Of a stretch of DNA of 64,000 bases, positions 34,670 through 46,465 are shown in pieces. This DNA comes from Artocarpus heterophyllus (lineage: Eukaryota > Streptophyta > Magnoliopsida > Rosales > Moraceae): the NCBI GenBank assembly GCA_025403435.1, contig CM046353.1:24650259-24714258 (forward strand), written 5' to 3'. Position 1 is the stretch's first letter. The number at the start of each line of letters is the position of its first letter. The translations under genes were made by a program, and so were the position numbers. The notes under the pieces were generated by a model. That model ran no database searches, was not told the origin of the DNA, and was given only the letters and a program-made list of their open reading frames with translations.

Positions 34670-36473
34670 TAGGAAAAGCTAGGGCTTACAGCACTTAAGC
34701 ACCCTCGACCATACAAGCTACAATGCATTCAACAGTGGCGAAGTGAGGGTTACTTTCTGATTGGTAAATATGGATGATACGAACCACGCCAAGAGCTGAC
34801 ACGACCCTAACCAAGATTGGTTTCCAAGATCAAAATTTCTAACCGGTTTTGGATGGAACCGCGACCCAAAGCCCAACAAGAAGCACGAACCTTGGTATGT
34901 GATGACGCCGCAATCAGCTATGGATGGACTAACTGATAAGTCTTGGTATGTGAGGATGCCACAATCAGCTATGGATGGATTGATTGATAAGTCTATGAAT
35001 GCCACGGAAATTTCCGATAAGTTCGAATAGTTCGTTTAGGAACCAAAGAGAATTAAAACCTCAAATTGTGTTAATACTTGTATTCAATTGATTGAAATTC
35101 GTTACAATATATAGGGGTTCCTATGCAAATTTTCAGCTCCTAATTCCCCATGGAATTTCGGGCAAATCAATTACCAAATCACCTAATCTAAAGCAAATAA
35201 GGTAAGTTTCCTTAATGGCTTAAAAGCTTTACAATAATAGAAATAAACAAACGAAAAAAAGGAAACTAGACATTAAAAGGTCATAAGCTGATTCTTCTCG
35301 CCATGTGTCGCCTCAAAATGGGAAAGTAACTGAAATGGAAATTACTCGATCCCTTCTAGAGCTTGAATCACGCATTTGTTGGTCTAGGTGTCGCATGCAA
35401 TTCCCTTAATGGGCCTCCATGCAATAGCTTGAGCCCAAGTTGCTTGAATTAGCCCAATAAGCGTTTCTTTGAACTTCTTCGCACGAGCTCTCGTAACCGG
35501 ACCAATGGGAACTTGAATTGGATCTGAATATGTCTCCTACGTGCTCTTGCTTGTGCTAACGATGTCCTCATCAATGGAGATGAAATATTGTGCGATGTGG
35601 TGCCAATGCAAGCTGGACATCTCTTGTTAGGAAAACCATGGCAATTTGATTGACATGTGCATAGTGAGAGTGAGGGGAGAGAGAAACACACGACCCAAGA
35701 GAGAAAAGAAGAGAGAAAGCCCGAATTTGGTGAGGAAGAAAAGAGAGAGAAAAGCTTGGCCAAAGAGGTAAAAACAAAGAAATTTCTATGCAAAAACAAG
35801 TCAGGTTAAGCGAGCATTGCTTTCAAAATGGTCAATGATTGTACTCATGTACAAAGAGGCTCTTTTAAACACTGACTAACTTGTCTCTTCTTTGCCTAGT
35901 GTTGTTGTTTCTCTTTTGCAGGAGTTCAAGGATGTGTTTCTCGAGGAATTACCACATGGCTTACTACCAAACTAAGGGATTGAACATCAAATCAATTTCA
36001 TGCTTGGTGCATCAATTCCAAATCGACCAGCATATAGGAGCAACCCGGAAGAGATGAAGGAGCTTCAAAGGCAAGTCAAAGATTTGATGAAGAAAGGGTA
36101 CGTGAGAGAAAGCATGAGTCCTTGTGCAGTTCCAGTGATTCTAGTACCTAAGAAGGATGTGACATGGAGGATGTGCATTGATTGCAGAGCTATCAACAAC
36201 ATAATGGTAAAATATCGACACCCTATTCCTTGCTTAGATGATATGCTAGATGAGCTGCATGGTTCTTGTGTGTTTTCTAAGATTGATTTTAAGAGTAGGT
36301 ATCATCAAATACGAACGAATGAAGAAGATGAATGGAAGACAGCATTTAGAACTAAATATGCGTTGTATGAGTGGTTAGTTATGCCATTTGGATTAACTAA
36401 CACACCTAGCACTTTCATGCATTTAATGAATCATGTTTTGCATGCTTTCATTGGAAAATTTGTTGTTGCTGTG
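34670..36473 (+). pseudogene. protease, linker and RT of element K, broken
   Basis: Sequence resumes at GKARAYSTLK-type protease remnants (34670-34774). It is split by a solo LTR and continues [20 protein letters not shown] from 35579. Stops occur in the linker (for example after WQFD and NKSG). An open RT stretch from about 36000 reads [19 protein letters not shown] to [14 protein letters not shown] at 36473, just before the catalytic YFDD, where homology ends. Catalytic RT motif, RNase H and integrase are missing. Confidence 0.78.
34775..35573 (-). repeat. Solo CRM-1 LTR, target duplication ATGGA
   Basis: 799 bp, complete, minus orientation, flanked by ATGGA at 34770-34774 and 35574-35578. 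Removing it restores the protease reading IGKYGDEILCDVV of element K. Confidence 0.93.
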
Positions 36474-36724
36474 GTTCATAGAGATTGTAGTTAACAAGTA
36501 TTACGGGCGAAGTGATATGCCTACTACTTATGTTACCTTGTGGGCTCAATCCATCCATCGACAAAGTGAAATGTATATTTTTTAGATCCGCACTAAAATC
36601 GGGATAATCGGCTTCAAAAGCCTTCGATTGTGGTGAATCCGTCGGATGTCTATGCATACAATCATCGACCTGTTTTCATGATGCCATGTCAAATTCTTGA
36701 CAAATTTTTCTCAAGAGGGGGGAA
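36474..36724 (+). other. Unassigned segment and purine tract of element K
   Basis: 36474-36690 shows no motif I recognise; it replaces the lost RNase H and integrase. The last 35 bases (TTCTCAAGAGGGGGGAA) are the polypurine tract before the 3' LTR. Confidence 0.5.
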
Positions 36725-37447
36725 TGACGAGGACATCAAGGCTGTAACGAATGTTCATGATCTAATTCAAGTTCCAGTTAGTCCGGTGACGAGGGCTCGA
36801 GCTAAAAGATTCAAAGAAGAGCTGAATAACTTGGTTTGGAGAGTTCTACAACAAGAAGAGAGTGTGTTCACTACTAAGGGTGAACAAAGGCTGGTTTTAC
36901 TTATCAAAGTTGATCCTGAAGGGAGCCATTCCAGCTGCAAGATTTGAATGCTTTGTAATCTTATTTTAGTTTAAGTTTCAGTTTCATAATTTGAAATTTA
37001 GAATTTTTGTTTAGGCTTTATTAAAGTCATGAATAGGAGGAAGGAATCTTGAGTTAAATTTGATTCCATCCTAGGGCTTTATTTATGCGTTTCTTTCATT
37101 AAGGGTAGATTAGGAATTTCACATTTAAAATAAACCCTATGTGAATTTCGGCTATATAAGGCCATCTTTCAGATTATGCAATTCAATTTTTGATGTTCAT
37201 TCATATTGAAAGTTATTTTTCTTAAGTTCATGAAGAAACTTTTCTGAACTTATCAAAGAATCCTTATGGCGTTTGATTGATTTATCAAACAGACTTTCCA
37301 TACCCGTTTGTGGCGTCTACACCATACTAAGGTTTATGCTTTGTTAAGCAATGAGTCGCAGTTTCCACTCAACTTGAGAGGTCTTGGGGTTCAAAATTTT
37401 CAGATTTGGTGTCAGGTTTCGTCACGTTGTTGGCATGGTTCATATCA
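36725..37447 (+). repeat. CRM-3 LTR, 3' LTR of element K
   Basis: 723 bp, TGACGAGGAC...TTCATATCA. It encodes tail peptide [20 protein letters not shown]. The stem-loop CAAAC/GTTTG between CTTAT-like and TGGCG flanks is kept. Right flank ACACT pairs with 4588-4592. Confidence 0.87.
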
Positions 37448-38169
37448 ACACTGGTGCAGTAGGATGAGGACTTGGATATGCGTTGATGTGGCATGGACGA
37501 GTTGTGACTTATGGATTGCGACAGTCAAGGCCTCGCGAGCAAGATTACCCTACACATGATTTAGAGCTCACTACGGTGATTCATGCTTTGGGGATCTGGA
37601 TATGCTACTTGAATGGAGCGATATTTTAGGTCTTCTTGGATCATGAGAGGTTAAGGTATTTGTTCACTTGAGGGATTCGAATTCAAGGCAATGGAGATAG
37701 ATGGAATATGTGGAGGACCAGGATTTTTCGTTGTAGTATCATTTGGGTAAGACCAACATGGTTGTGGATGCACTCTGTAGGAAGCTTCGAGGATTCTAGC
37801 ATGCCTGGCATTAGAAGATTGGAGGAGAGATGCGACCATGAGCGAGTATGGCTATAGTGCCTTCACCAACAAGTACTCATTCTTGTTCAATCAACGGACA
37901 ATCATTCTAGGTCCAATGACGCCAAAACAAGTCTATGAGCATCAAGTGAGATTACAAAAATTGAGCGAACAAAAGAAACCGAGAGATCAAGATAATTTGA
38001 GAGAGCAAAAGAAAGAAAGTGAAAAGGGGTACTAGTATATCATGTAAGGATCTGCTTTAGTGGTTGCTCAGATGATAAAGTAAACTCAATAGCGGGACCA
38101 GCATCTTCAAGCAATATGGACATGAATACAGAGCAGGAAGCAGTTTGAAGAATGAAGGATTTTTGCAGA
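37448..38169 (+). pseudogene. Tekay-like relic, RNase H segment with a CRM patch
   Basis: The translation continues the 4250-4592 segment: GLGYALMWHGRVVTYGLRQ, REQDYPTHDLELTTVIHAL and YHLGKTNMVVDALCRKL, with stops. At about 37848-38035 a stretch of CRM-type protease end and charged linker (AFTNKYSFLFNQRTI; MTPKQVYEHQVRLQK) lies in the middle without LTRs or target duplication. Tekay-like sequence resumes (LVAQMIK) and is cut by a solo LTR at 38170. Confidence 0.68.
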
Positions 38170-38971
38170 TGATGAGGACATCATTAGCACAAGCAAGAGC
38201 ACGTGGGAGACATATTCAGATCCAATTCAAGTTCCCATTGGTCCGGTTACGAGAGCTCGTGCGAAGAAGTTTAAAGAAACGCTTATTGGGCTGATTCAAG
38301 CAACTTGGGCTCAAGCCATTGCATGGAGGCCCATTGAGGGAATTGCATGTGAAAATCAAACCAACAAATGCGTGATTCAAGCTCTAGAAGGGATTGAGTA
38401 ATTTCCATTTCAGTTACTTTCCCGTTTTGAGGCGACACATGGCGAGAAGAATCAGCTTATGACCTTTTTAATGTCTAGTTTCCTTTATTTTCGTTTGTTT
38501 ATTTCTATTATTGTAAAGTTTTTAAGCCATTAAGGACACTTACCTTATTTGCTTTAGATTAGGTGATTTGGTAATTGATTTGCCGAAATTCCATGGGGAA
38601 TTAGGAGCTGAAAATTCACATAGGAACCCCTATATATTGTAACGAATTTCATTCAATGGAATGCAAGTAATAACACATAATTTTGAGGTTTAATTCTCTT
38701 TAGTTCCTAAACGAACTATTCGAACTTATCGGAAATTTCCGTGGCGTTCATAGACTTATCAATCAGTCCATCCATAGCTGATTGTGGTGTCCTCACATAC
38801 CAAGACTTATCAATCGGTCTCTCCATAGCTGATTATGGCGTCCTCACTTACCAAGGTTCGAGCTTCTTGTTGGGCATCGGGTCGCGGTTCCAATCAAAAC
38901 CGGTTAGAAAATTTGATCTTGGAAACCAACTTCGGTTAGGGTCGCGTCAGTTCTTGGCGTGGTTCGTATCA
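38170..38971 (+). repeat. Solo CRM-1 LTR, target duplication GCAGA
   Basis: 802 bp, complete, flanked by GCAGA at 38165-38169 and 38972-38976. It interrupts the Tekay-like relic between RNase H and integrase. Confidence 0.93.
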
Positions 38972-38976
38972 GCAGA

Positions 38977-40253
38977 TCGGTTGTTGCAACCTCAAGGGAC
39001 ATCTGGTGGTGTCTGCGATGGAGGGAGTGGTGAAGGCTTTGATGGACGAAGGTGTCAAGTCTCAGTTCGTTATTCATCCAGGAAGCACGAATATGTACAA
39101 TGATTTGTAGAGGTAGGGTTAGTGGAGAAGTATGAAGAAAGGAGTTCAAGAGTACATGATCAATACGTGGCTTGTCTCTAGGTAGCAGTCGAGCATCAAA
39201 ACCTGCTGATCAGCTTCAATCGCTTCCCATTCTAGGGTGGAAATGGGAGCTTATCACATAGGTTTCCTCATCGGGTTACTGAGCACGGAGCAAAGGCACG
39301 ATGCGATTTGGGTCGTGGTTGGCTGGTTGACGAAATCGATGCATTTCATTTCCTACCTTTAGGTCATCATGTTCGAGACGAGTTCTTGGAGGGGTTTTCA
39401 GGAAGCTTTAGGCACAGACTTGGATTTTAGCATGGCTTTTTCATCCTCAGATCTATAGACAGTCCGCATGAGTTATTTAGATTCTTAGAAACACATTACA
39501 CATGCATGCATTGGATTTTGGCAGGAATTAGAAGAGATATTTGCATCTGGCAGAGTTGCATACAAGAACAGTTAACAAGTAAGCATTAAGATGGCACTAT
39601 TCGAAGCACCATATGGACAACTGTGTCGATCGCCTGTGATTCAGGTTGGACCGAAAGATAAGATCATTGTTGGACCTAAAGAGACCCGTGAAAGCAAGAA
39701 AAAGGTTACCACGATTCATGGTCAATTAAGAGCTGCTCAAAGTAGGCAAAAGAATTATGTGAATCGGAGACTCCAACCTCAAGGATTTGAGGTAGGAGAT
39801 TCCATTTTCTTAAAGGTTTCGCTTGTAGGTGAGTTTCACGTTTTGGTGTGAGCAGGGATTTTGCACTGAGGTGTGTCGGATCATTCGAGATTTCTCAACG
39901 TTTGAAGTGACCGCTTATCACCTTGATCTTCCTCCTAAACTCTCATATTCATGTCTTATTTCATGTGTGTTGATGCTTCGAAATGTTGACCCGAGCAAGC
40001 AAGAATGTCTCAATTCATGGTGTACAGATTTAGGAAGACGCAACCTACAAAACAGTGTTGGTTTAGATTATCCATCGAAAAGTGGTAGTGACCCCATGAC
40101 GTTTCATTAGTAAGAGTGCTGTGGCAGCACCATAGGGCTAATTAGGCAACCTGAAAATTAGAATCGACTGTGTGGGAGTCGTACCCCTATTTTTTTTGTT
40201 TTTAGGTTGGTTTTTGAATTTTGAGGATGAAATTTCTTTTAGGGGTGGAGAGC
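38977..40253 (+). pseudogene. Tekay-like relic, integrase and C-terminal segment
   Basis: Degenerate integrase: FVIHPGSTKMYNDL, then remnants of the core (WVVV-type, STKSMHF in broken frame), FEAPYGQLCRSPV at about 39600, then QSRQKNYVNRR and FEVGDSIFLKVS (39740-39830), then remnants of the HVSMLRKY motif (LISCVLMLRNVDPSK near 39960). Stops and shifts throughout. The 3' end has AGGGGTGGAGAGC, a plausible purine tract, before the presumed LTR. Confidence 0.68.
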
Positions 40254-40484
40254 TATAACGCCCCAAAACTTAATTAAGTATGATTAGTGTGCCAAATTTT
40301 AATTTGTTTTTAATCTAATTATTTTGTGAAGATTTCCAAATAGATTTAAATTTTAAATTACCTTAATTATTTTTATTATTTATATTTGCCATTTTGAATT
40401 TTTAAAGCAAAACAATTTGTCAACTGGCAAATACGTCCTTTTTGTAAAACTGTAGACGTACATGGTTTTCCTCTCTGGTTTAAC

Positions 40485-40625
40485 TCTCCCTCCCTCTATT
40501 TATTTCTCTCTTTCCCCTCTTCTCTCCTCACTTTCTCTCAGCTCTCTCTCTCTTCTTCCATGCTATCTCTTTCTCTCTCTTTCTCTTCCTCTCTGCATTT
40601 TCCCTCTCTCCCTCCTCTCTCTTTG
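40485..40625 (+). repeat. CT-rich microsatellite-like tract
   Basis: Pyrimidine run of CTCT, CCCT and TTCT units with few interruptions, inside the presumed Tekay LTR. Confidence 0.75.
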
Positions 40626-41061
40626 ATTCAAAAATTTGAATCCAAGCCATGATTCTTAGCTAGATTGGAGGTCAAGGAATGTGATTAAGTTTCTGCAAAG
40701 TCGTTTGAAAGCTCTGATTCGAGGTAAATTCTTTTATTTTCAAATTTTTAAAGTTTGCTCAAAATTTTCTAAATTTCTTTGAAACGTTGTGATTCAAGTT
40801 TTATGAGCCTAGAAAACCTTAAATCAAAGTTAGTAGAACTCATAACATCTAGAATCTAGGTTTAGATTGATGAAAAATGGATTTAAATTAAGTTTTTTTT
40901 ATTTTTCTCCATTTTTCTCATTTTTGTATTTCTTTAAAAATCTCTATGCAAATCTTGTTTAAATGTGTTTAAAAGTCTTTTAGTATGTTTTTTTTTTATC
41001 ATATATGAATGTTTTCTATGCATGGGAATTGAGAAAACAGTTTAGAAATGAAGATTTGAGC

Positions 41062-41256
41062 TCAGGAGGCCGAAGCTCGAATCTGGAAATTTCTAAATTT
41101 TTCCAATTCGACAAGCCAGATTCATGAGTTCGGCAGGCCAGACTCATCCCTTCAGCAGGCCGAATCTGGGAACAATTTGGTAGGCCAATCTCGATTTGTC
41201 GGTAGGCCGAACTGAAAAATTCGACAGGCAAAACTAGGGAATCCGACAAGCCAACC
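41062..41256 (+). repeat. Imperfect minisatellite, unit about 24 bp
   Basis: About eight diverged units around the core TTCGGCAGGCCGAA, for example TTCGACAAGCCAGA, TTCGGCAGGCCAGA, TTCAGCAGGCCGAA and TCGGTAGGCCGAA. A similar core recurs in element X at 57481-57562. Confidence 0.65.
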
Positions 41257-42115
41257 GGGCCTTGCAAAAATTGGTCGTTTTTTGCCCGTTTATGTTGTTT
41301 TAGACACAAATTGAGATTTTGACCTTATAAGATGATTTTACAGAGATAAATGGCACACTAGGACACCATGAAATAGCTCAGTAGTGTAGAATAACCTAAG
41401 CTAGATATTGATGAACTTAGTTTATATTTAGGTCGTATGTAGTTCCGTGGAGCTAATGTATAGCGGGTTAGGACTGCGGTGTTTAGTTACGATGTAGGAT
41501 ATCGAGGTAGGACTTCTACTCCTTTCCTTGGTAGGCAAGTTTCTAAATGGTTTTGGCCTTAAAGATCCTTTCAAAATGTTTTCAATAAATGACAAAATGT
41601 TTTAAATATTTTTAAAGGGGGGCCTTTGGCCACAAAGTGATTTCTTTCAATTTGATTTTTAAGGAATGATTAAAATGAATTTCTCAGCATTTTTCATTAC
41701 TTGCCTAAGAATGAATGTTCATAATGAATTAAATACTGAATGTAATTAAGAATACTCGGTAACATGGATTTAAATAATGATAAATACATATAAGGGCATG
41801 ATGCCATATTCAAAGATCGGGTCGTGTAGATGCGACCTTGGGGGCCGGTTCTCAAATCTTGCTAGGCGACTATGGTGGTGACTTATATGGTTTGCCCGAA
41901 AGAGGCAATAAGATTCCTACTGAATGAGCAAAAAACCGTTTTGTTAAAAACAATTTAAATGAATTATTTGTTTATTTACTTATCTAATTCTGTTTTCTAA
42001 ATACTTTTCTGAATGCGAAATTTTATATTCAAATTAGTGTTTTCTAAATTTTAGTCCTACTGAGGCTTTAACTCACATTTTTTTATCTTTTTTAAAACCT
42101 TTCTCCTAGGCGAAT

Positions 42116-42933
42116 TGATACGAACCCCGCCAAGAACTGATGCGACCCTAACCAAAATTGGTCTTCAAGATCAAAATTCCTAATCGGTTTTGAATGGAAC
42201 CACGACCCGATGCCTAACAAGAAGCACGAACCTTGGTATGTGAGGACGCTACAATCAGCTATGGATGGACTAATTCATAAGTCTATGAACGCCACAGAAT
42301 TTTTTGATAAGTTCGAATAGTTCGTTTAGGAACAGCTGAGAATTAAAACCTCAAATTGTGTGTAAAAACTTATGCCCATTGATTGAAATTCGTTACAATA
42401 TATAGGAGTTTCCCCTTTATGAATTTTCAGCTCCTAATTGCCCATGGAATTTTGGGCAAATCAATTACCAAAAAAAAGGTCTAATCTAGAGCAAAAAAGG
42501 TAAGTTCCCTTAATGGCTTAAAAGCCTTACAATAATAGGGAATAAAAGAAACGCATGTTTTCTAAAAAAGAAAAAGGAAACTAGACAATAAAATGGTAAA
42601 TAGCTTATTCTTCTCACCACTTGTCGCCTCAAAATGGGAAAGTAGCTTGATTATTCGCAGCCATATGGTGCTAATCACTTGCTGATTCTGCAAACATGAT
42701 TACTCAGTCCCTTCTAGAACTTGAATCATGCATTTGTTGGTTTGGAAGTCACATGCAATTCCTCAATGGGCCTCCATGTAATAGCTTGAGCCCAAGTTGC
42801 TTGAATCAGCCCAATAAGTGTTTCTTTGAACTTCTTTGCACGAGCTCTTGTAACCGGACCAATGGGAACTTAAATTGGATCTGAATATGTCTCATCCCAC
42901 GTGCTCTTGCTTGAGCTAATGATGTCCTCATCA
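42116..42933 (-). repeat. CRM-1b LTR, 3' LTR of element F
   Basis: 818 bp, both termini present. The tail coding region has changes, including a stop before the GPVTRARAK motif. Adjoining internal sequence TTCCCCTCCTCTTGA is the purine tract on the minus strand. Confidence 0.9.
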
Positions 42934-45900
42934 TTCCCCTCCTCTTGAGGGGGATTTGTCCTCAAATCATAGCCTGCATCAAAAGGACTTAGATTAGAAA
43001 CATTAAAGGTGGCACTTACACCAAACTCACCTGGCAAGTCTAGCTTGTACGCATTATCGTTGATCCTTTCGAGAATTTGAAAAGGACCGTCCCCTCTAGG
43101 CAACAACTTGGATTTCCTTTGTTCCGGAAACCGTTCCTTGCGTAAGTGCAACCACACCCAATCGCCAGGCTTGAAGACAAGCTTATGACGCCCTTTGTTG
43201 GCTTGTTCAGCATATTGTTTAGTCCTTTGCTCAATGTTGAGTCTTGCCTTCTCGTGTATCTGCATAACAAGGTCAGCTTTTCTTTTTCCATCTAAATTCA
43301 CATGCTTAGACAAAAGGTAATGGCATTAAATTCAAAGGAGTTAAAGGATTAAAACCATAAACAATTTCAAATGGTGAAAAATGAGTAGCAGAATAAGCAG
43401 ATCGATTATAAGCAAACTCAACATATGATAAACATTCCTCCCAAGTTTTGATGTTCTTTGAAATGACAGCCCGCAACAAAGTAGACGAGGTTCTATTCAC
43501 AGCTTCTATTTGACTATCAGTTTGAGGGTGACAAGTAGTCGAAAACAATAGCTTAGTCCCTAACTTAGCCCACAAAGTCTTCCAAAAGTAGCTTAAGAAC
43601 TTGGTGTCCCTATCAGAAACAATTGTCCTAGGCATACCATGAAGTCTCACAATTTCCCTAAAGAACAAATCAGCAACATTGGAAGCATCATCTGTCTTGT
43701 GGCATGGAATAAAATGGGCCATCTTGGAAAACCTATCCACGACCACAAATATCGAGTCTCTTCCCCGTTTAGACCTAGGCAATCCTAACACAAAATCCAT
43801 CGAAATATCAATCCAGGGTTCACTAGGTATTGGTAAAGGGGTGTACAAACCATGGGGCTGCACTTTTGATTTAGCCTGCCTACAAGTTACGCATCTACCA
43901 CAAAGCCGCTCAACATCTCGTTTCATATGTGGCCAATAGAAGTGTTCCTGCAACATAGCCAAAGTCTTCATTACTCCAAAATGTCCCATCAATCCTCCCC
44001 CATGGGATTCTCTCACTAGCAAATCTCTTAATGAACAATTAGGCACACATAATTTATTCTCCCGAAACAAGTATCCCTCATGCCTAAAGTACTTACCACT
44101 AGCAAATCTCTCACAAGCTTGATACTCAGTACTAAAGTCACGGTCATCAGCATATAACTCTTTAATGTGTTCAAAACCCAGTAGTTTAGCATTAAGAGTT
44201 GAGATTAAGACATACCTGTGAGAAAGTGCATCGGCAACGACGTTTTCCTTACCTTGCTTGTAGCGAATGACATACGGAAACGTCTCTATGAATTCCACCC
44301 AACGAGCATGCCTCTTGTTCAACTTGTGTTGGCCCTTCAAGTGTTTCAGGGACTCATGATCGGTGTGAATCATGAACTCCTCAGGCCATAGGTAGTGCTA
44401 CCACGTCTCTAATGTCTGGACCAATGCATACATCTCTTTATCATAAGTTGGGTAATTAAGAGTTGCCCCATTCAGCTTCTCTCTGAAATATGCTACTGGT
44501 CTCCCTTCCTGCATTAAAACAGTACCAATTCCAACACCTGAAGCATCACATTCAATCTCAAAAGTTTTGGAAAAATTAGGTAAAGATAACAATGGAGCAT
44601 TAGTCAACTTCTCCTTGATTAACTGAAATGACTTTTCTTGCTCTTCTCCCCATCTTAAGCCAACATTCTTCTTGATCACTTCAATCAGTGGTGCGGCTAT
44701 AGTATTGAAATCTTTTACAAACAGCTGATAGAAACTAGCAAGTCCATGAAAACTCTGTACATTTCCCACACTAGTTGGACTCGGCCACTCTTGGATGGCT
44801 CGCACCTTTTCTTCATCAACCTGTATACCTTGAGCACTAACAACAAAACTAAGAAACACAAGCTTATCTGTGCAAAAGGTAAACTTCTTGAGGTAAGCAT
44901 ACAACTTCTCCTTTCTAAGCACATCTAAAACAAATTTTAAATGCGCTACATGTTGGTCCATGTCTTTGCTATAAATGAGTATATCATCAAAATACACAAC
45001 TACAAACCTGCCAATAAATGCACGTAATACATGATTCATTAAACTCATAAATGTACTTGGAGCATTAGTTAAACCAAATGGCATTACTAACCACTCATAC
45101 AGTCCATATTTTGTCTTAAAGGCAGTTTTCCATTCATCACCCTCTTTCATGCGTATTTAAGATCATGCCCTCTTTTCAAATCAATTTTTGAGATCATGGA
45201 AGCACCATGCAATTCATCCAACATATCATCTAAACAAGGAATAGGATGGCGATACTTTATCGTGATATTGTTTCTGGTTCTGCAATCTATGCACATCCTC
45301 CATGTCCCATCCTTTTTAGGCATGAGTAAGACTAGAACAGCGGACGGGCTCATACTTTCTCTCACATACCCCTTTTTCATCAACTCACTGACCTGCCTTT
45401 AAAGCTCCTTTGTCTCCTCGAGGTTGCTTCTATAAGCCGGTCGATTTGGAATGGAAGCGCCAGGTACAAAATCAATATGATGTTCTATTCCGCGAATTAG
45501 TGGCAAACCATCAGGCACCTCATCTGGAAATACATCCTCGAATTCCTGCAACAGAGAAACAACAGAACTAGGCAATGCAGGGTCAAGTTCGTTAGTGTTT
45601 AAAAGCGCCTCTTTGTACAAAAGTACAATCATTGGCTGATTTGAAAACAAGGCCCTTTTAATTTCACTGCCTCTCGCATAGAAGTTTGTTTTTCTCTCTG
45701 CTTTTCCCTCATTGGTTGATTGTGAATTCTTTTTAGCCCTCTCAATTTTCTCTCCCTTGCTCTCTTTGCTCTCCTTTTTCTTGGCCATCTCTTCCTTTTT
45801 TCTCTCACTAGCCGAACTCTCTCTCTGCACTCCCACTCTTGATTTTTCTCCACTCTTCATTTTTTTTATCACCTTCTCTCTGTAAAACTTACTTGGTCTT

Positions 45901-46465
45901 CATAGACCTGTTTAGGTGTTAACGAAGCGAGAGTGATCATTTTTTGATTGTGAACAAATGAGTACTTGTTGGTGACCATCATGTTTAACTCGCCGATCAA
46001 ATTGCCATGGTCTGCCTAATAACAAGTGCCTAGCTTGCATCGGAACCACATCGTACAAAACTTCATCTTCATATCTTCCAATGCGAAAAGAAACTAACAC
46101 TTGCTTATGCACCTTTACCTCACCATTATCATTTAACCATTGCAATTTATATGGTCGAGGATGCTTAATTGTTGGCAGCCCTAACTTCTCTACCATGGTT
46201 GTGCTAGCAACATTAGTACAACTCCCACTATCAATAATCACACTACATACCTTGTTTTGGACATGGCACCTAGTGTGGAAGATGTTTTCCCGTTGCACCT
46301 CTTCATCTTCTTCTTTGGCTTGCACACTTAAAGCTCTCCTTGTAACCAACAATTCTTCTTGGACAGCGCACTCCTCATCGTCGGCATCCTTTAATGAAGG
46401 CATAGAATCATTGTCCGAATCCTCGTAGGTTTCAATCTCTCCATTGTCCTGCATCACCATAGCTC
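42870..46465 (-). pseudogene. pol of element F, broken
   Basis: From 46460 downward: protease with IIDSGSCTN (the canonical DSG form, unlike the DGG of the other copies) and [10 protein letters not shown]; linker and RT start (45872-45399); RT with YFDDILIYS (45150-44398); RNase H and integrase (44373-43306) with DD35E residues kept; C-terminal segment (43313-42870). Breaks: a shift near 45890, a shift between 45150 and 45383 in the HQIRMKEG region, TAG at about 44395 in the RNase H W-Q-H-Y-L motif (CAG to TAG), and a shift near 43310. The same RNase H TAG occurs in element H. Confidence 0.87.

Larger units (their letters stand above)
4593..37447 (+). mobile_element. Element K: CRM-3 retrotransposon expanded to 33 kb by nested insertions
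   Basis: The left LTR (4593-5314) and right LTR (36725-37447) are the same family and are flanked by an identical 5-bp target duplication, ACACT (4588-4592 and 37448-37452). Joining the flanks restores the RNase H frame of the Tekay relic. K's own sequence is 4593-7086 (LTR, leader, gag), 34670-34774 and 35579-36473 (protease to RT), and about 36690-37447 (purine tract, LTR). The rest is elements B and E with everything inside them. Parts of gag, protease, RT and all of RNase H/integrase have been lost. Confidence 0.8.
40254..42115 (+). repeat. Presumed 3' LTR of the Tekay-like relic
   Basis: It starts TATAACGCCCC right after a purine tract; chromovirus LTRs of this clade often start TGTAACGCCC, so TG may have mutated to TA. 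Non-coding. It includes a CT-rich stretch and a minisatellite, and is interrupted by element F at 42116. The continuation is at 48691. The right end is not certain. Confidence 0.5.

Noticed and set aside
40485..40625. CT-rich stretch followed by a GAGGTAAATTC-type sequence, like a gene 5' UTR with an intron start
   Set aside because: No open frame follows, and the stretch lies between the purine tract of the Tekay relic and clear LTR-like sequence.
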